Origin: Glaciimonas sp. | GTDB lineage: Bacteria; Pseudomonadota; Gammaproteobacteria; Burkholderiales; Burkholderiaceae_D | Reading direction: 5' to 3' | Assembly (NCBI GenBank): GCA_012927625.1 | Contig: JABBOV010000003.1 | Location: forward strand, 62,001-126,000 | DNA: 64,000 bases | Shown: positions 18,084-27,363 of the stretch, in pieces | How the letters are laid out: each line of letters opens with the position of its first letter | How positions within the stretch are numbered: position 1 is the first letter of the stretch | Position numbers and translations under genes: made by a program | Notes under the pieces: model-generated | The model's database searches: none | What the model saw: the letters and a program-made list of their open reading frames with translations, nothing else | Told to the model about the DNA's origin: nothing

Positions 18084-18824
18084 TTATTTCAAGTATCCTT
18101 CGACCCGTTCCTCGATAACCCTTGCGTTGTCGCCGGTGGCTATATCCGAAAAAACATCTATCAACATTTCACGGCGACGCACTTCAAACCCTGAAATGGT
18201 CTTGAGCTTATGACCGATCGGTAGAAAAACCAAATTAGCGAGGCCGACACCGTAAATCGTTGCGACAAAAGCCACAGCGATTCCACCACCAAGCTTGCTC
18301 GGGTCCGAAAGATTTTCCATCACATGAATCAGTCCCAGAACTGCTCCCAAAATTCCGATCGTAGGCGAATATCCCCCTGCGGCCTCCCAAATTTTGATTG
18401 CCTGCCGTTCGCGCATTTCATAAGCTGAAACATCACATTCCAGTATCTCGCGTATCTTGCCGGGTTCGAAACCATCTATAACCAATCGTAAGCCTTTTAC
18501 CACGAAAGTATCAGTAGCCGCATCCATGTAAGACTCAAGTTTCAAAAACCCCTCGCGACGTGCCGTGACACTCCAGGTATATATATCCCGCGCCATTGCC
18601 TGTCGATCATCTAAAGGCAGAATGAAGACAAGCCGGACCATTTGAACGCCACGCAAAAAGCTTGACAGCCGTGTTTGCAACAGAACAGCTCCAAGCGTAC
18701 CGATGAAAACAATCACAAATGCAGCTGGCTGAATCAGTGCATCGAGACGTCCACCCTCCAGCATTTGTCCAAATATAATTCCAGAAAATGCCAGTAATAC
18801 ACCGGCTAAACTACCCCAGTCCAT
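18084..18824 (-). CDS. motC: Flagellar stator protein MotC (MotA family)
   Basis: This is the four-helix stator subunit that pairs with MotD. MDWGSLAGVLLAFSGIIFGQ begins the first helix. Loop residues around SYMDAATDTFVVKGLRLVID and the third/fourth helices (GILGAVLGLIHVMENL; AFVATIYGVGLANLVFLPIG) are as in MotA/ExbB/TolQ-family stators. Its 246 residues are typical of MotC. The start overlaps the fliA 3' end by 19 bases, so translation is coupled to sigma-28 synthesis. Confidence 0.9.
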   Translation of the reverse strand: MDWGSLAGVLLAFSGIIFGQMLEGGRLDALIQPAAFVIVFIGTLGAVLLQTRLSSFLRGVQMVRLVFILPLDDRQAMARDIYTWSVTARREGFLKLESYMDAATDTFVVKGLRLVIDGFEPGKIREILECDVSAYEMRERQAIKIWEAAGGYSPTIGILGAVLGLIHVMENLSDPSKLGGGIAVAFVATIYGVGLANLVFLPIGHKLKTISGFEVRRREMLIDVFSDIATGDNARVIEERVEGYLK

Positions 18825-19543
18825 GTCGCATCTTTAAGTGTTGACCGCAATCTGGCAACGGCCTGACTGTGCAGTTGGCACACACGAGACTCGGAAACAC
18901 CCATTACAGCACCAATTTCTTTCATATTCAATTCCTGTTCGTAATACAACCCCATCAATAATTTTTCTCTTTCAGGAAGTTTTTCAATCGCAACAATGAC
19001 TGCTTCACGAAAATCATTGTCCAGTAAATTTTTTAAAGGGTCGCTGGAATCACCGGAGCAATGACGGTCAAGAAAGTGTTCGCTATTTTCCTTATCATGA
19101 AAGTCTTCATAATAAATAAGCTGGTGCCCTACTCCTTCACCCAACATTTTCTGATATTCAGCCAGTGGCAGTTGAAGTTGGCGAGCAACTTCAGATTCAG
19201 TAGGCGCATGGCCGAGTCTTTGCTGCAATTCGCTCATTGCCGTTTCAATCTTCCGCATATTCTGGCGCAAACTGCGCGGTAGCCAGTCGCTGCTACGCAA
19301 CTCATCGAGCATTGCGCCGCGTATCCTTTGCACAGCATAAGTCTCGAACTGCGCGCCATGACTTGCTTCATAGCGGCCAATGGCATCGAGCAGGCCGATC
19401 ATCCCCGCCTGCACCAGATCATCCACTTCTACACTGGGTGGCAATCGTGCTTTCAGGTGATGTGCTAGTCGTTTAACCAAGGGAGCATGTTGCGCAAGAA
19501 GGTAATTTTTATCTGCTTTCCCTTGAATGGTGTACATATTCAA
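18806..19543 (-). CDS. fliA: RNA polymerase sigma-28 factor FliA
   Basis: FliA directs transcription of late flagellar and chemotaxis genes. Sigma-70 family regions are clear: region 2 with VEVDDLVQAGMIGLLDAIGR and TYAVQRIRGAMLDELRSSDW, region 3 around GHAPTESEVARQLQLPLAEY, and region 4 with LPEREKLLMGLYYEQELNMK and ESRVCQLHSQAVARL. Its 245 residues are normal. The start overlaps the flhG stop (ATGA) and the end overlaps motC. FlgM, encoded nearby, is its antagonist. Confidence 0.97.
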   Translation of the reverse strand: MNMYTIQGKADKNYLLAQHAPLVKRLAHHLKARLPPSVEVDDLVQAGMIGLLDAIGRYEASHGAQFETYAVQRIRGAMLDELRSSDWLPRSLRQNMRKIETAMSELQQRLGHAPTESEVARQLQLPLAEYQKMLGEGVGHQLIYYEDFHDKENSEHFLDRHCSGDSSDPLKNLLDNDFREAVIVAIEKLPEREKLLMGLYYEQELNMKEIGAVMGVSESRVCQLHSQAVARLRSTLKDATWTGVV

Positions 19544-20388
19544 GTTCCGAGAGTCACGCCACGCGTTGAAATCGTCCGCGATCTTTTATGGTCAGTGTCT
19601 GAAATGGCGAAACGACCGGCCAATCGCCTGAATGCAACCGAAGCACCGGCTAGTGGATAGGCATCGACTACAGAACGACCAAGACGCGTGGCGCGACTAA
19701 GATGCTCATCGGCCGGCACCGACCCCATTGAATTTAGTTGAATGGCCAAATAACGACTGGCGGCTTGCGCCATATTGCCATAAATAACTATGGCTTCTTT
19801 TTCTGATGCACCAGTGACCAAAATACTGAACGATCGCCGCCCCAACAGCGAGCTTAATCGTTTGATCAGGCCATAGGCCATCATGATGGAAGTTGGATTA
19901 GTCGAAACTTGTACCACAATTTCGCTAGATGCCATTGCTGACATGGGAAACATGTCTTCCACATCGAGCTCTCCATCCACAATGACGACATCGGATTGCG
20001 TAACCAATGCATCAAAAGTATTGGCGACATTACTGACTTCATCAGGATCGCATTTGCCGCTGTAGAAGCGCTCGCTAGCCAGTCTGGCCAATCCAAAACC
20101 TTGCGCCATAGGTTTAATAATTTCTGCGATGTCACACTTTTTTCGTGCCGCATCAAGCAAGGTAATGCCATTTGGCAGCCCCAACCAAGGCCCAATCCCT
20201 GTCGATTCAATGCAAGCGTCAAGCAATAGTACGTCGCTGCCGGCGCCGACTAATGAGGCACCCAAATTTACCAGCATTGCGCTCTTGTCTTCCCTATCCG
20301 TAGCCGACAAAAAAGTGATGATGCGGGGCTTTGGCCCTGCCAGCATGCGCCGCAGACCCTCTGCCTGATCGAAACTAAAATTAGCCAA
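19540..20388 (-). CDS. flhG: Flagellar number regulator FlhG (FleN), MinD-like, degenerate P-loop
   Basis: FlhG is a MinD/ParA-type protein that limits flagellar number and stimulates the FlhF GTPase. The N-terminal FDQAEGLRRML keeps the DQAxxLR motif known to activate FlhF. The position of the deviant Walker A box (normally KGGVGKT/S) reads ATDREDKS at residues 29-36: only the final Lys-Ser is left, with no glycines and no signature lysine. Later blocks (VLLLDAC; VIVDGELD) are recognisable but also altered. It overlaps flhF by eight bases and fliA by four. Its 282 residues are near normal. ATP binding is doubtful; the partner role may remain. Confidence 0.88.
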   Translation of the reverse strand: MANFSFDQAEGLRRMLAGPKPRIITFLSATDREDKSAMLVNLGASLVGAGSDVLLLDACIESTGIGPWLGLPNGITLLDAARKKCDIAEIIKPMAQGFGLARLASERFYSGKCDPDEVSNVANTFDALVTQSDVVIVDGELDVEDMFPMSAMASSEIVVQVSTNPTSIMMAYGLIKRLSSLLGRRSFSILVTGASEKEAIVIYGNMAQAASRYLAIQLNSMGSVPADEHLSRATRLGRSVVDAYPLAGASVAFRRLAGRFAISDTDHKRSRTISTRGVTLGT

Positions 20389-21676
20389 GATTCACCTCAC
20401 GTAGGGTCTTGTCGTTCAATGCACGAGAAGCATGCGCTACGACAAAAGGCAACTCGGCATCCTGAAACTGAAAATGGGCCGTTTCACGCTTCAATTTGAA
20501 GGCACGATCAACCAGATACAGCGGATTGGCCATGTGCAGGTCTTCCGGTACGCGCTGCCCATTTGAAACATAATATAGATTCAACTTCTGGCGGATAACT
20601 GCATCCAGTACGTTGCCAATGGTTGCCGCCTCATCAAGCTTGGTAATAATGCAACCAGCCAGTCCGCCACCTTGATAGGCGCGAATAACTTCATTCAAAG
20701 TTTCACCGGTAGAAGTTGCATTCAGGCACAGCAAACGCTTCACATCGGCATCAGCGCCTGAGAGCATGGCCACTTGCTCCGCTACCATTTGATCACGCTG
20801 GCTGACACCGACAGTGTCAATAAGCACGGTATGTTTGCTTTTTAGTTCTTTAAGAGCAATGCGCAGATCCGCTTCATCCCGCACAGAGTGCACGATCACA
20901 CCAAGAATTTTGCCGTAAATACGGAGCTGTTCATGACCGCCGATACGATAGCCGTCAGTGGTGATCAGGGCGAGCGTACCAGTGCCGTGTCGCATGACAC
21001 AACGGGCTGCAAGTTTAGCCGTTGTGGTTGTTTTTCCAACACCTGTAGGGCCGACTAATGCATACACACCACCTTTTTCAAGAATCTCATTTTCATTAGT
21101 CATGCTCGTGATGTTGCGGGCCAAGATCGATTTTACCCACTGGATACCCGCTTCCGGCTTAATTGTAGTTGGAGATTTTTCTGTCAGATAACGTGCGAGG
21201 CTAGCGCTGAAGCCAGCGGCCAGCAATTCTCGCAATATCACCGATTTTACTGGTTCGCGCTTTTGTAGCGTCCCCCAGGATATTTCTGCCAGTTGGGTTT
21301 CCAGCATCCCGCGCATCGAACGAATTTCGCTCATCACTTCCAGATGCTCGTGGGCAGCAGCATCTTTGGCAAGCGACATTTCACGCATCATCTCAAGTGC
21401 ATCAGCTAGGCCGGAAAGTTGTTCAGGCTCGACAGGAATCTGCATTGCAATCGGGGGCTTGATCGGCATTTCAGAGAGGGGTTTGTTCTGCTGATGCTCC
21501 CTGTTCTCAGACTGCCTGGAATCGATGGAAGAAATATCGTCATGCGCTAATGCCATAATCTCAACCCCACCTTCAATTGGACGATTAGAAAGTATGACCG
21601 CATCCGGGCCGAGCATATCGCGAACCCGCCTCAAAGCGTCGCGCGAGGTAACCCCGGTAAATTTATGAACATTCAT
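20381..21676 (-). CDS. flhF: Flagellar placement SRP-family GTPase FlhF
   Basis: FlhF is an SRP-like GTPase that sets where the flagellum is built. The N-terminal ~30 residues match the family (MNVHKFTGVTSRDALRRVRD). A variable linker follows, then an NG domain with GPTGVGKTTTTAKLAARC (G1), TDGYRIGGHEQLRIYGKILG, DTVGVSQRD (G3) and TKLDEAATIGNVLDAVIRQK (G4). Its 431 residues are within range. It overlaps flhA by four bases upstream and flhG by eight downstream. Confidence 0.97.
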   Translation of the reverse strand: MNVHKFTGVTSRDALRRVRDMLGPDAVILSNRPIEGGVEIMALAHDDISSIDSRQSENREHQQNKPLSEMPIKPPIAMQIPVEPEQLSGLADALEMMREMSLAKDAAAHEHLEVMSEIRSMRGMLETQLAEISWGTLQKREPVKSVILRELLAAGFSASLARYLTEKSPTTIKPEAGIQWVKSILARNITSMTNENEILEKGGVYALVGPTGVGKTTTTAKLAARCVMRHGTGTLALITTDGYRIGGHEQLRIYGKILGVIVHSVRDEADLRIALKELKSKHTVLIDTVGVSQRDQMVAEQVAMLSGADADVKRLLCLNATSTGETLNEVIRAYQGGGLAGCIITKLDEAATIGNVLDAVIRQKLNLYYVSNGQRVPEDLHMANPLYLVDRAFKLKRETAHFQFQDAELPFVVAHASRALNDKTLREVNLG

Positions 21677-23754
21677 ACTTGACCTCCAACCAGGCTGGTA
21701 ACTTTAATTGTTTTTGAATCTGGCAATTCCGCATGTGACAGTACCTTGATCTGAGGAAGCGCACGTCGCAAAAAACGGGAAAGCAATGCACGTAGTGGCG
21801 CCGGCACCAGCAACACTGGCGCTAAACCCATCTGCTCCTGGCGCCGCGTCGCCTGCTCTGCCTGGATTACCAAGGTATCGGCCAATCCAGGTTCTATGCC
21901 AGCACCTTCAGGGCCGCTTGCCTGCAAAGCTTGCATCAGTAGGCGCTCCAACTTACTGTCAAGCGCTATCACAGACAATTCGCTGGCCGCCGGGAAAATT
22001 TGCTGCACTATGGCACGACCAAGTGCAATACGAACCAGCGCAGACAATTCGTTTGGATCCTGAGTGCGTGCAGCATGTTCAGCCAAAGTTTCGATAATAG
22101 TTTGCATGTCGCGTATATGTACGCCTTCGGCCAGCAAATTCTGCAAGACTTTCTGCAACGTCGAAAGTGGCAACTGTTTCGGTATCAGATCCTCCACCAG
22201 CTTAGGTGAATTCTTGCCCAGATAGTCGAGTAATTGCTGCACTTCCTGGCGCCCCAGCAATTCAGCCGCGTGCAGCGTAATCAAATGATTGATATGGGTG
22301 GCCACTACCGTTCCAGCATCAACCACGGTGTAACCCATGGTTTGGGCCTGCTCGCGAAACGATGCCTCGATCCAGGTAGCAGGCAAACCAAAGGCGGGAT
22401 CACTGGTAACCGGACCTGGCAAGTTACCTGTCGCCATACCAGGATTAATTGCCAGGTACTGGCCAGTAAGCGCCTCGCCTGTGCCAATTTCAACGCCTTT
22501 AAGGGTAATACGATAAACCGAAGGTTTTAATTCGAGGTTGTCCCGGATATGCACTGGTGGCGCAAGGAAACCGACCTCCTGTGCGAACTTTTTTCGGATA
22601 CCTTTTATGCGTCGAAGCAATTCACCGCTCTGTCCCTTATCGACCAGAGGAATCAGGCGATACCCAACCTCCAAGCCGAGAGTGTCAACCGGAACGATAT
22701 CCTGCCAAGTTGCTTCCTCGGTCTCCACTGGGGCAGCAATTGTCGCAAGCTCAGGTGCAGCAGCTTCTTTTTTAGCCATATGCGTCCCAGCGTAAGCAAT
22801 GCCGCCTAACGCCAAAGCCAATAAAAGAAATGAAAAGTGCGGCATGCCCGGGATCAGGCCCATACCGCCGATAATGGCCGCGGTAATATAAAGTACGCGT
22901 GGTTTTGCAAAAAGCTGAGTAACCAGTTGTCCGCCGATATCCTGATCACTGGCAACCCGCGACACCACCACGCCGGCAGCAGTTGAAATAACCAGGGAAG
23001 GAATCTGCGCTACAAGACCATCGCCGATTGCCAGTAGTGTGTAATTTTTTAATGCCACAGCAAAGCCTAAGTCATGCTGGACCATACCTACCACCAAGCC
23101 ACCTACTATATTAATAATGGTCACTATGATGCCAGCCACCGCATCGCCTCTCACATACTTGCTGGCACCATCCATCGCGCCATAAAACTCAGCTTCTTGC
23201 GCAACTTCCGTGCGACGACGACGTGCCTCCTGTTCAGCGATAAGTCCAGCATTCAAGTCCGCATCAATAGCCATCTGCTTACCGGGCATGGCGTCCAATG
23301 CAAAGCGCGCTCCAACCTCAGCTATCCGGCCGGCACCCTTTGTTACCACTGTAAAATTAATGATGGTGAGAATAACGAAAACGACAATCCCGACCGTGTA
23401 ATTGCCCCCGATCAAAAAATGTCCAAATGCCTCGATAACTTTACCGGCAGCATCCGGCCCGGTATGCCCTTCAGTAAGCACCACTCTGGTCGAGGCAACA
23501 TTCAGGGATAAACGCAACATGGTACTAACCAACAAAACTGTTGGAAAAGCCATGAAATCCAATGGTTTTACCGTGTACAAGCTGGTCAACAGAATAATAA
23601 TCGCAAGGGCAATGTTGAAGCTGAATAAAATATCAAGAATAATGGCAGGCAAAGGCAATATCATCATCGCCAATATCATGATGATAATGAGAGGGGCTGC
23701 TAATGCCTTGCTATTTTCGGCACTGAACCATGCGGGAAATTTAATGCTATTCAT
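21673..23754 (-). CDS. flhA: Flagellar export protein FlhA
   Basis: FlhA is the large membrane component of the flagellar export apparatus. The N-terminal ~330 residues hold about eight transmembrane helices and the conserved loop GARFALDAMPGKQMAIDADL and RRTEVAQEAEFYGAMDGASK. The C-terminal half is the cytoplasmic ring domain that receives chaperone-bound substrates. Its 693 residues are normal. It begins 24 bases after flhB and overlaps flhF by four bases. Confidence 0.98.
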   Translation of the reverse strand: MNSIKFPAWFSAENSKALAAPLIIIMILAMMILPLPAIILDILFSFNIALAIIILLTSLYTVKPLDFMAFPTVLLVSTMLRLSLNVASTRVVLTEGHTGPDAAGKVIEAFGHFLIGGNYTVGIVVFVILTIINFTVVTKGAGRIAEVGARFALDAMPGKQMAIDADLNAGLIAEQEARRRRTEVAQEAEFYGAMDGASKYVRGDAVAGIIVTIINIVGGLVVGMVQHDLGFAVALKNYTLLAIGDGLVAQIPSLVISTAAGVVVSRVASDQDIGGQLVTQLFAKPRVLYITAAIIGGMGLIPGMPHFSFLLLALALGGIAYAGTHMAKKEAAAPELATIAAPVETEEATWQDIVPVDTLGLEVGYRLIPLVDKGQSGELLRRIKGIRKKFAQEVGFLAPPVHIRDNLELKPSVYRITLKGVEIGTGEALTGQYLAINPGMATGNLPGPVTSDPAFGLPATWIEASFREQAQTMGYTVVDAGTVVATHINHLITLHAAELLGRQEVQQLLDYLGKNSPKLVEDLIPKQLPLSTLQKVLQNLLAEGVHIRDMQTIIETLAEHAARTQDPNELSALVRIALGRAIVQQIFPAASELSVIALDSKLERLLMQALQASGPEGAGIEPGLADTLVIQAEQATRRQEQMGLAPVLLVPAPLRALLSRFLRRALPQIKVLSHAELPDSKTIKVTSLVGGQV

Positions 23755-23778
23755 TAATCAGATTTACGCGTTCGTCGC

Positions 23779-24921
23779 TCAAGTCATTGCATTTTTAGGA
23801 TCTAGTTCAAACGGTACATCCAGATTGTCAGGCGCTGCGGGACAAATCCCGCCCTCTTGACGATAGGCGCGCAACTGGAATACGTAAGCCAACACTTCGG
23901 CTACGGCAGTATAGAGCGCCTCAGGAATCTCGTCGCCCAATTCAGCGTGTTTATACAGTGCACGTGCTAATGCTGGCGCAGCCAGTAACGGAACATCATT
24001 TTCGCTAGCCAATTCACGAATTTTTGCAGCGACTGCATCCGCACCCTTGGCCACTACTTTTGGCGCCCGCATTCCCGCTTCCGCATATTTTAGAGCCACC
24101 GCAAAATGGGTAGGGTTGGTCACGATAACGTCTGCATTAGGCACTTCGGACATCATCCGTCGCCTTGCCATTTCACGCTGTTGGGCACGTATTTTCGCTT
24201 TAATTTGCGGGTTACCATCGGATTCTTTGGATTCCTGAATGATTTCCTGGCGCGTCATTTTTAATTTACTTGCGTACTGCCAGATCTGATACGGCACATC
24301 AATCAGAACAATCAAAAGAAGTGCACAGGCAATAGCAATAAAACTGGTGCTTAATATTTCTCCGAGGTGCGCCCCGCTAGTACGCATCGGTTCCAGAGCA
24401 AGCGCCAGCACCGCATCTTTTTCACGCAAAATAACAATCCATGCAACGATACCGACCAATAGCGTTTTACCAACCGCTTTGCCCAACTCCACCAGTGCCT
24501 TGATGGAAATCATATTAGTCAATCCCTTTATTGGATTCATGCGACCAAAATTGGGTTGCAATGCCTTGGCGCTGAATAACCAGCCACCCAGCAATAATGG
24601 CGATGCTATCGCTACTACCATTAGAAGTACTCCAAAAGGTAAGAATACCGCCATGACTTCAACAACATGACTCCCTACGCGGGTCAGAAGAACGTCAGCG
24701 TCGAAAACTTGCCCTCGATCAAACGCCAAGCCTGAAGCTAGAACATCCGTCAAACTACGAATCAAGCCATCTCCGGCGAACAGAAAAATAAAGCCGGCAG
24801 TCAACAGAAGCAGGCAGGTAGCAAGTTCCCTGGAACGAGGAACATCGCCCTCTTCCCTGGCTTTTTCAAGCCGCCGTTGCGAGGCCGGCTCAGTTTTCTC
24901 CATATCGCTATCTTCGGCCAC
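23779..24921 (-). CDS. flhB: Flagellar export specificity switch protein FlhB
   Basis: FlhB switches export from hook to filament substrates after self-cleavage. Four transmembrane helices follow the N-terminal DMEKTEPASQRRLEKAREEG. The autocleavage motif NPTH is present in DVIVTNPTHFAVALKY. I chose the GTG at 24921 rather than the in-frame ATG at 24933: GGGAG lies five bases before the GTG, and the product then begins MAEDSDMEKTE, as usual for the family. Its 380 residues are normal. It is first in the flhB-A-F-G-fliA-motCD run. Confidence 0.95.
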   Translation of the reverse strand: MAEDSDMEKTEPASQRRLEKAREEGDVPRSRELATCLLLLTAGFIFLFAGDGLIRSLTDVLASGLAFDRGQVFDADVLLTRVGSHVVEVMAVFLPFGVLLMVVAIASPLLLGGWLFSAKALQPNFGRMNPIKGLTNMISIKALVELGKAVGKTLLVGIVAWIVILREKDAVLALALEPMRTSGAHLGEILSTSFIAIACALLLIVLIDVPYQIWQYASKLKMTRQEIIQESKESDGNPQIKAKIRAQQREMARRRMMSEVPNADVIVTNPTHFAVALKYAEAGMRAPKVVAKGADAVAAKIRELASENDVPLLAAPALARALYKHAELGDEIPEALYTAVAEVLAYVFQLRAYRQEGGICPAAPDNLDVPFELDPKNAMT

Positions 24922-25392
24922 CGCTACTCCCATTCACACTGACAAAAAAATATGACATCAAGATACCCCACAATGTTAATGTAAAGTATTAAGTTACATC
25001 AATGGAATAAAAGCCAAATTCACGCCTAGTTCGCAGAATGCTGTTGGCCGCCAAGCCGCACTAGCTGCAATATGACTGCGATCGAATTTCAAGCATAAAT
25101 TTGATCGCCACCATGATACTGATATCCTATGCTAATTAAAAAAGCGTATTTTGTACTAGCCGTTGGCGAAAAATATTGGTTTTTTAGCATTAATAGCCGT
25201 GCAATCCCCTGCAGTGCAAGCTTGATGGGATTTTTATTTTTGGCAAAAATTCTTCTACCGCGAATCAGGTGCAAGTGCCCGCTTAGGCTGACGGCATCCA
25301 AGTAAATTTCTACAAAAATCCTGCGTATCAGAATGATGGTATTTCTGCACTGAATAATTTTAGCGGCAAGCCAAAGGATAAAAATACGATGA
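24922..25392. other. Intergenic region upstream of flhB, no gene recognised
   Basis: About 470 bases that should hold the flhB operon promoter. An inverted repeat ATGTAA-N9-TTACAT occupies 24979-24999, 58-78 bases before the flhB start, and may be an operator. A 70-codon reading frame (25089-25301, minus) looks like chance. The stretch separates the export/stator operon from the chemotaxis block. Confidence 0.6.
24979..24999. promoter_or_regulatory. Inverted repeat upstream of flhB, possible operator
   Basis: ATGTAA (24979-24984) and TTACAT (24994-24999) flank nine AT-rich bases. It is centred about 68 bases upstream of the flhB start. Spacing and symmetry suit a dimeric regulator, but I do not recognise the protein that would bind it. 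Confidence 0.35.
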
Positions 25393-26610
25393 TTAGGCCG
25401 GTAAATTTTTAACCCAAGCTAAGGCGGACAAATGAGAATGATTAATATCTGTAGCACTGAATTTATAAGGCAATGCCAAAGCTGCAACCAGGTTGGCATT
25501 CAGCTCACACGCTTCAGCCAGCGCCAGAAACGGCCCGTACACGCCGGTACGCGATAAAAGAGCATCTGATATGGCTTCGGATACCTGAATTTTGGCTAAA
25601 ACTGCGTCCATCGGTATCCCGAGTAAACGATCCAGAAGAGAAAACATGCCGACCACAAAAAGATTGTCTGCATCGTTTTTTGACAGTATTTTTTGCCCCA
25701 ATATTTCAGCTAAGCGCCCCCGAACCAGGGCAGCCTCCAGCAAAACCGGAGAGAAGCCACTGGTTGTCGATGTGGCCAGCAACAATGAAAGCCAACGGTG
25801 CAAAGGGTTATAACCCAGTAATTGCAGTGCTTGTTTCAACGACTGAATTTCTCGCCTCTGGCCCAATCCTGCTGAATTAATATAACGCAGCAATTTATAG
25901 GCAATAGCTGGATCCCGTCTCAAAACGTCTTCCAATTGTTGTATGTCTGCGTTGGCCCTGACCATTTGCATCAATCGCAAAATAACGGTTTGGGAAGGAT
26001 TCAATCCCTTATTTTGAGAAATTGATTGCGATCGCGGTGTTAAATGCAACTTACCCACAAATGCATCCAGACCCAATGACGCGCAAACATCGAAAGCTTG
26101 CCAGTCGGTAACCTGTCGTGCCAGCATGCGAATGCCGGACTGCTTAAGTGCGCCATACACTCTGGCCTGCGTTGTAAAATCAGCGGATGAGAAATCTATT
26201 TCAACATAAGTCAAATGATCCAGAAGCGATTTATCGTGCAGTAGAAAATTGACGTCGCGTAGCGAAACTCCAAATCCGCGTTCACGCAAAGCGACAATCT
26301 TCGCCAAAGTATTCTGGTCACGCAAATCGGCAATAGTTACGACAAAAACCGTATTTTTGGGCGGTAGCAACGATAAGGCGTCCAGTGACAATGCACCCGG
26401 CTGCACATCCAGGAATATCAAACTGTCTGCCAGCAACCAGCCATCATCGGAGTTATTGAATGCATCGCTTATTTCAGCAATGCAGGTAGCGTGGCGTTCT
26501 TCAGATAAATAGCTTTCTGGATACCGAGTAGCCCAACTCAACGCATAACCGATCACATTGTGCTTTGAATCAAGCAGCGGGTCACGAATGATGAAATTTT
26601 CGTCAGGCAT
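25393..26610 (-). CDS. EAL-HDOD signalling protein (degenerate EAL)
   Basis: A 405-residue two-domain protein of the YuxH type. The N-terminal ~200 residues resemble an EAL domain, but where EAL proteins have the catalytic E-x-L the sequence reads YALSWATR, and the acidic metal-binding residues are not evident, so phosphodiesterase activity is unlikely. The C-terminal ~200 residues form an HDOD domain (EDVLRRDPAIAYKLLRYINS, then QSLKQALQLLGYNPLHRWLS). HDOD proteins act in signalling, often around motility and c-di-GMP. It sits between cheY and flhB, a place where cheZ is common in relatives. The partner and signal are unknown. Confidence 0.85.
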   Translation of the reverse strand: MPDENFIIRDPLLDSKHNVIGYALSWATRYPESYLSEERHATCIAEISDAFNNSDDGWLLADSLIFLDVQPGALSLDALSLLPPKNTVFVVTIADLRDQNTLAKIVALRERGFGVSLRDVNFLLHDKSLLDHLTYVEIDFSSADFTTQARVYGALKQSGIRMLARQVTDWQAFDVCASLGLDAFVGKLHLTPRSQSISQNKGLNPSQTVILRLMQMVRANADIQQLEDVLRRDPAIAYKLLRYINSAGLGQRREIQSLKQALQLLGYNPLHRWLSLLLATSTTSGFSPVLLEAALVRGRLAEILGQKILSKNDADNLFVVGMFSLLDRLLGIPMDAVLAKIQVSEAISDALLSRTGVYGPFLALAEACELNANLVAALALPYKFSATDINHSHLSALAWVKNLPA

Positions 26611-26748
26611 AGTATGTTTGTGCGTATCTCATTCTTAGAATTATTATTTAAAAAACGACATGAAAAGGCCATCTGCCACCTCCACCGCATGCCTTCTCGC
26701 CCGATTTCTGTTGAGCCATCTCTTTTCGCGTCTAAAAATATATACTTA

Positions 26749-26774
26749 TATGTGTATTTTTATATTTACACATA
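26749..26774. repeat. Perfect 8-bp inverted repeat beside hairpin element copy 4
   Basis: TATGTGTA (26749-26756) and TACACATA (26767-26774) are perfectly complementary around ten AT-rich bases. It lies seven bases from a dispersed hairpin element, in the gap between cheY and the EAL-HDOD gene. It could be a weak terminator or an operator. Confidence 0.45.
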
Positions 26775-26780
26775 CAACAA

Positions 26781-26818
26781 GCGGAAAGACCTTATTTTTA
26801 CGCAATACTCCTTATAAA
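26781..26818 (-). repeat. Dispersed hairpin element, copy 4 (cheY to EAL-HDOD gap)
   Basis: On the minus strand it reads TTTATAAGGAGTATTGCG, then an AT-rich centre, then CTTTCCGC. The two conserved outer blocks match the other copies, but the inner stem is weak. It lies between two minus-strand genes. Confidence 0.55.
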
Positions 26819-26857
26819 GTAATATATTTATAGATTGCAAAAAGTGGTTCACAACAC

Positions 26858-27256
26858 TCAGGATCCGGCCTTTTCAAGTTTTTCAAAGATTTTACTAAGC
26901 TTCTCGTCAAGAGTTGCCGCAGTGAATGGTTTTACCACATAACCGCTTGCTCCGGCCTGCGCTGCTGCGATGATATTTTCTTTTTTCGCTTCTGCTGTGA
27001 CCATTAGAACCGGTAGCTTGCATAGTGCAGGATCAGCCCGGATGTTTTTCAGCATCTCAAGTCCATCCATGTTAGGCATGTTCCAGTCCGACACTACAAA
27101 ATCGAACTGTTCATTACGCAATTTGGATAATCCCATGACGCCATCTTCTGCCTCATCGACGTTGGTATATCCAAGTTCTTTAAGCAGGTTGCGGATAATG
27201 CGCCGCATTGTTGAAAAATCGTCGACAATCAAAAATTTCGTATTTGGACCAGCCAT
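26858..27256 (-). CDS. cheY: Chemotaxis response regulator CheY
   Basis: CheY is the single-domain receiver that carries the signal from CheA to FliM. Conserved residues are visible: the acidic pair in [13 protein letters not shown], the phospho-acceptor Asp in [17 protein letters not shown], the Thr in MVTAEA and the Lys in [11 protein letters not shown] chose the ATG at 27256 ([11 protein letters not shown]), preceded by GGGGCG, over the in-frame ATG at 27268; this gives 132 residues, normal for betaproteobacteria. It follows cheB by about 100 bases. No cheZ follows. Confidence 0.97.
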   Translation of the reverse strand: MAGPNTKFLIVDDFSTMRRIIRNLLKELGYTNVDEAEDGVMGLSKLRNEQFDFVVSDWNMPNMDGLEMLKNIRADPALCKLPVLMVTAEAKKENIIAAAQAGASGYVVKPFTAATLDEKLSKIFEKLEKAGS

Positions 27257-27363
27257 ATATCGCCCCATTCATTTTACAAAAACAGATTACCAATTCATTA
27301 ATAAGCTTTATCGACAACTTTGTCTAAGCAACTTTGTGCCAGCAACACAACGCGTGTGTTAGC

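Noticed and set aside
24922-24933. Upstream ATG start for flhB at 24933
   Set aside because: The GTG at 24921 has GGGAG at the proper distance and yields the usual MAEDSDMEKTE start.
25089-25301. A 70-codon minus-strand frame between flhB and the EAL-HDOD gene
   Set aside because: No recognisable domain, no ribosome binding site and no operon context; likely chance.
27308-27330. Sigma-28-like boxes upstream of cheY (minus strand GTCGATAA with CAAAGTTG upstream)
   Set aside because: The spacer is about two bases too long and the -35 is imperfect, so I do not call it a promoter.
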